In this document: in pieces, positions 12,939 to 14,455 of the stretch
Layout of the letters: each line of letters starts with the position of its first letter
How positions within the stretch are numbered: the stretch's first letter is position 1
Source of the DNA: CAIWHR01 sp040007035
GTDB lineage: Bacteria > Pseudomonadota > Gammaproteobacteria > Burkholderiales > Casimicrobiaceae
DNA length: 14,455 nucleotides
Direction: 5' to 3'
Assembly (NCBI GenBank): GCA_040007035.1
Contig: JBDTVU010000084.1
Location: forward strand, 1 to 14,455
Made by a program: the position numbers and the translations under genes
Notes under the pieces: model-generated
Databases searched by the model: none
What the model saw: the letters and a program-made list of their open reading frames with translations, nothing else
What the model was told of the DNA's origin: nothing

Positions 12939-13946
12939 ATGATCGACAACATCGCAGTCCTCGGCGCCGGCGCATGGGGCACGGCGATCGCCGTTCATCT
13001 CGCGCGCCGCCCGGGCCTCAAGGTCACGCTGTGGGCACGCGATGCGGCGCAGGCGCGGGCGATCGACGCCGCGCGCATGAACGCCCGCTACCTGCCGGAC
13101 ATCGTGCTGCCGGCCGCGCTCGAGGTCACCGATGACCGCGCCGTCGCGGCAAGGGCGGAACTGCTGATCGTCGGCACGCCGGTCGCCTCGCTGCCGGACG
13201 TGGCCGCCGAATTCGCGGCGGCCGGCGCGCGCGCGCCACTCGTCTGGCTGTCGAAGGGCTTTCTCGCGGCACCATCCGCGCCGGTCGGCGTGGCACTCGC
13301 CCATCAGGTGCTGGCGCCGCAGTGGCCGGCGGCCGTCGGCGTGATCTCGGGGCCGAGCTTCGCCGAGGAGGTCGCGCGCGGACTGCCGACGGCCGTAACC
13401 GTCGCGGCGACCGCGCCGACACTCGCCGCCGAAGTTGCCGCGCTGCTCCACGGCGGAACGCTCCGCGCGTACGAGAGCGACGACATCGCCGGCGTCGAGG
13501 TCGGCGGCGCGGTGAAAAACGTGCTGGCGATCGCCGCCGGCGCCAGCGACGGCCTCGCGTTCGGCCACAACGCGCGGGCGGCGCTGATCACGCGCGGGCT
13601 CGCCGAGACCGGGCGGCTGTCGGCGGCGCTCGGCGGGCGGCGCGAGACGCTGATGGGGCTGGCCGGGCTGGGCGACCTGGTGCTGACCTGCACCGGCGAC
13701 CTGTCGCGCAATCGCCGCGTCGGGCTCGCGCTGGCGCAGGGCCGGACGCTGCCACAGATCCTGGCCGAGCTCGGCCACGTTGCCGAGGGCGTGTCGGCGG
13801 CGCGGGCCGTCCGCGCGCTGGCGCAGCACCATGGCCTCGACATGCCGATCTGCGACGCGGTCCATCGCGTGCTGTACGAGGGGATGTCGCCGCGGCAGGC
13901 GGTCACCGCGCTGCTGGCGCGCGAACCGGGCCGCGAGCGGCAGTGA
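12939..13946 (+). CDS. gpsA: NAD(P)-dependent glycerol-3-phosphate dehydrogenase (GpsA)
   Basis: The 335-residue cytoplasmic enzyme reduces dihydroxyacetone phosphate to sn-glycerol 3-phosphate, the backbone precursor of phospholipids. The Rossmann motif GAGAWGTA is at residues 9-16. SKG (105-107), ISGPSFAEEVA (136-146), the catalytic lysine in EVGGAVKNVLAIAAG (K193) and GLGDLVLTC with the following RNRR (243-260) are all intact. Size is normal. The ATG at 12939 begins directly at the first Rossmann strand. It is the last gene of the rhodanese-grxC-secB-SH3 block. In E. coli cysE follows gpsA; here the next gene is trmL on the opposite strand. Confidence 0.98.
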   Translation: MIDNIAVLGAGAWGTAIAVHLARRPGLKVTLWARDAAQARAIDAARMNARYLPDIVLPAALEVTDDRAVAARAELLIVGTPVASLPDVAAEFAAAGARAPLVWLSKGFLAAPSAPVGVALAHQVLAPQWPAAVGVISGPSFAEEVARGLPTAVTVAATAPTLAAEVAALLHGGTLRAYESDDIAGVEVGGAVKNVLAIAAGASDGLAFGHNARAALITRGLAETGRLSAALGGRRETLMGLAGLGDLVLTCTGDLSRNRRVGLALAQGRTLPQILAELGHVAEGVSAARAVRALAQHHGLDMPICDAVHRVLYEGMSPRQAVTALLAREPGRERQ

Positions 13947-13966
13947 CGCGCGCGGCTGGCGAATCG

Positions 13967-13992
13967 GCACCGGCCGTTCCGCGTGCCGGTGC
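13967..13992. terminator. Candidate hairpin between convergent gpsA and trmL
   Basis: GCACCGGC (13967-13974) and GCCGGTGC (13985-13992) form a perfect 8-bp stem with a ten-base loop, 20 bases after the gpsA stop and 33 bases from the trmL stop. There is no U-tract on either side, so bidirectional termination is only plausible. Confidence 0.35.
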
Positions 13993-14024
13993 GCTGAGGC
14001 GTCACGGCCGGACGCAGCGGGGCG

Positions 14025-14455
14025 TCATCCCGCACCCGGAAATCCGACCTGCCGCCAAGCTTCGTACACGGCGACGGCGACGGCGTTCGACAGGTTGAGG
14101 CTGCGCACGCCGGCGCGCATCGGAATGCGCAGCCGCGCGTCGGCGGCGAAGGCGTCGAGGATCGTGTCCGGCAGTCCGGACGTCTCGCCGCCGAACACCA
14201 GCACGTCGCCCGGCGCGAACCGCGCGTCGTGGAGCGACCCCCCGCCCTTCGTCGTGAACGCGAACCAGCGCCGCGCGCCGCCGGCATCGAGCGCCGCGCG
14301 GCAGGCGGCGAAATCGGGATGCACGCGGACGCGCGCGTGCTCGTGATAGTCGAGGCCGGCGCGCTTCAACTCGCGGTCGTCCATCCGGAAGCCGAGCGGT
14401 TCGACGAGGTGCAGGTCGGCGCCGGTGTTCGCCGTCAGCCGGATGACGTTGCCGG
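14025..14455 (-). CDS. trmL: tRNA (cytidine(34)-2'-O)-methyltransferase TrmL (5' end outside window)
   Basis: The frame is open to the window edge, and its first visible residues GNVIRLTANTGADLHLVEPLGF match the start region of TrmL just after the N-terminal strand. About 15 residues and the start codon are therefore missing, and the ATG at 14384 is internal. The SPOUT-class fold is shown by KRAGLDYHEHA, VFGGETSGLP (the SAM-binding knot, usually GPETRGLP) and RIPMRAGVRSLNLSNAVAVAVYEAWRQ. In E. coli TrmL methylates the ribose of the wobble base of two tRNA-Leu isoacceptors. The visible 142 residues are near full length (family about 155). The second Gly in FGGETSG replaces the more common Pro. 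It converges on gpsA with a 78-base gap. Confidence 0.95.
   Translation of the reverse strand, partial: GNVIRLTANTGADLHLVEPLGFRMDDRELKRAGLDYHEHARVRVHPDFAACRAALDAGGARRWFAFTTKGGGSLHDARFAPGDVLVFGGETSGLPDTILDAFAADARLRIPMRAGVRSLNLSNAVAVAVYEAWRQVGFPGAG

Noticed and set aside
1..14455. Search for CRISPR arrays, tRNA or rRNA genes, insertion sequences, integrases or toxin-antitoxin pairs.
   Set aside because: No regularly spaced repeats, cloverleaf-like sequence, transposase motifs or small paired genes were seen; the only repeats are the short ones listed.

Overview
The window is very GC-rich, densely coded chromosomal DNA with strong G/C preference at third codon positions. Gene content and order suggest a betaproteobacterium (Pseudomonadota): argB next to slmA, ctpA close to a moeB-type gene, and a membrane-anchored rhodanese-grxC-secB-SH3 protein-gpsA run divergent from gpmI. 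The last block has a counterpart in E. coli (yibN-grxC-secB-gpsA beside gpmI/gpmM, with trmL nearby). The order within Betaproteobacteria cannot be fixed from this sequence. No tRNA, rRNA, CRISPR array, insertion sequence, integrase or phage gene was seen.

Layout. (1) 1-1137, + strand: the C-terminal part of a CapD/WbpM/FlaA1-type nucleotide-sugar dehydratase/epimerase, cut by the window edge. (2) 1212-3803, - strand: two glycosyltransferases, a GT-B enzyme with a long Ala/Pro/Asp-rich tail followed by a GT-A (family 2-like) enzyme. Together with (1) this looks like the edge of a surface-polysaccharide or LPS locus. (3) 4057-5564, + strand: argB (arginine biosynthesis) and slmA (nucleoid occlusion). 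(4) 5561-7627, - strand: a sterol desaturase/fatty acid hydroxylase-like membrane protein, a MoeB/ThiF-like adenylyltransferase and a secreted DUF4864-like protein, probably one operon with its own promoter. (5) 7778-9193, - strand: a CtpA-type S41 protease with a strong downstream hairpin. (6) 9194-9501: a 308-base gap without a recognisable gene. (7) 9502-11061, - strand: gpmI (glycolysis). (8) 11160-13946, + strand: rhodanese, grxC, secB, an SH3-domain secreted protein and gpsA. (9) 14025-14455, - strand: trmL, cut by the window edge.

How the genes work together. Most of this is housekeeping: amino-acid synthesis, division-site protection, glycolysis, thiol/redox chemistry, protein export, phospholipid precursor synthesis and tRNA modification. 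The envelope theme recurs in the polysaccharide genes, CtpA, SecB, the two exported proteins, the membrane desaturase and GpsA. I see no clear undescribed system. The most unusual points are the desaturase gene set between ctpA and moeB with its own promoter, operator-like palindrome and upstream terminator; the repeat-built tail of the GT-B glycosyltransferase; the empty stretch between gpmI and ctpA, where relatives usually carry an EnvC-type M23 gene; and a tandem repeat at the convergent end of the glycosyltransferase operon.
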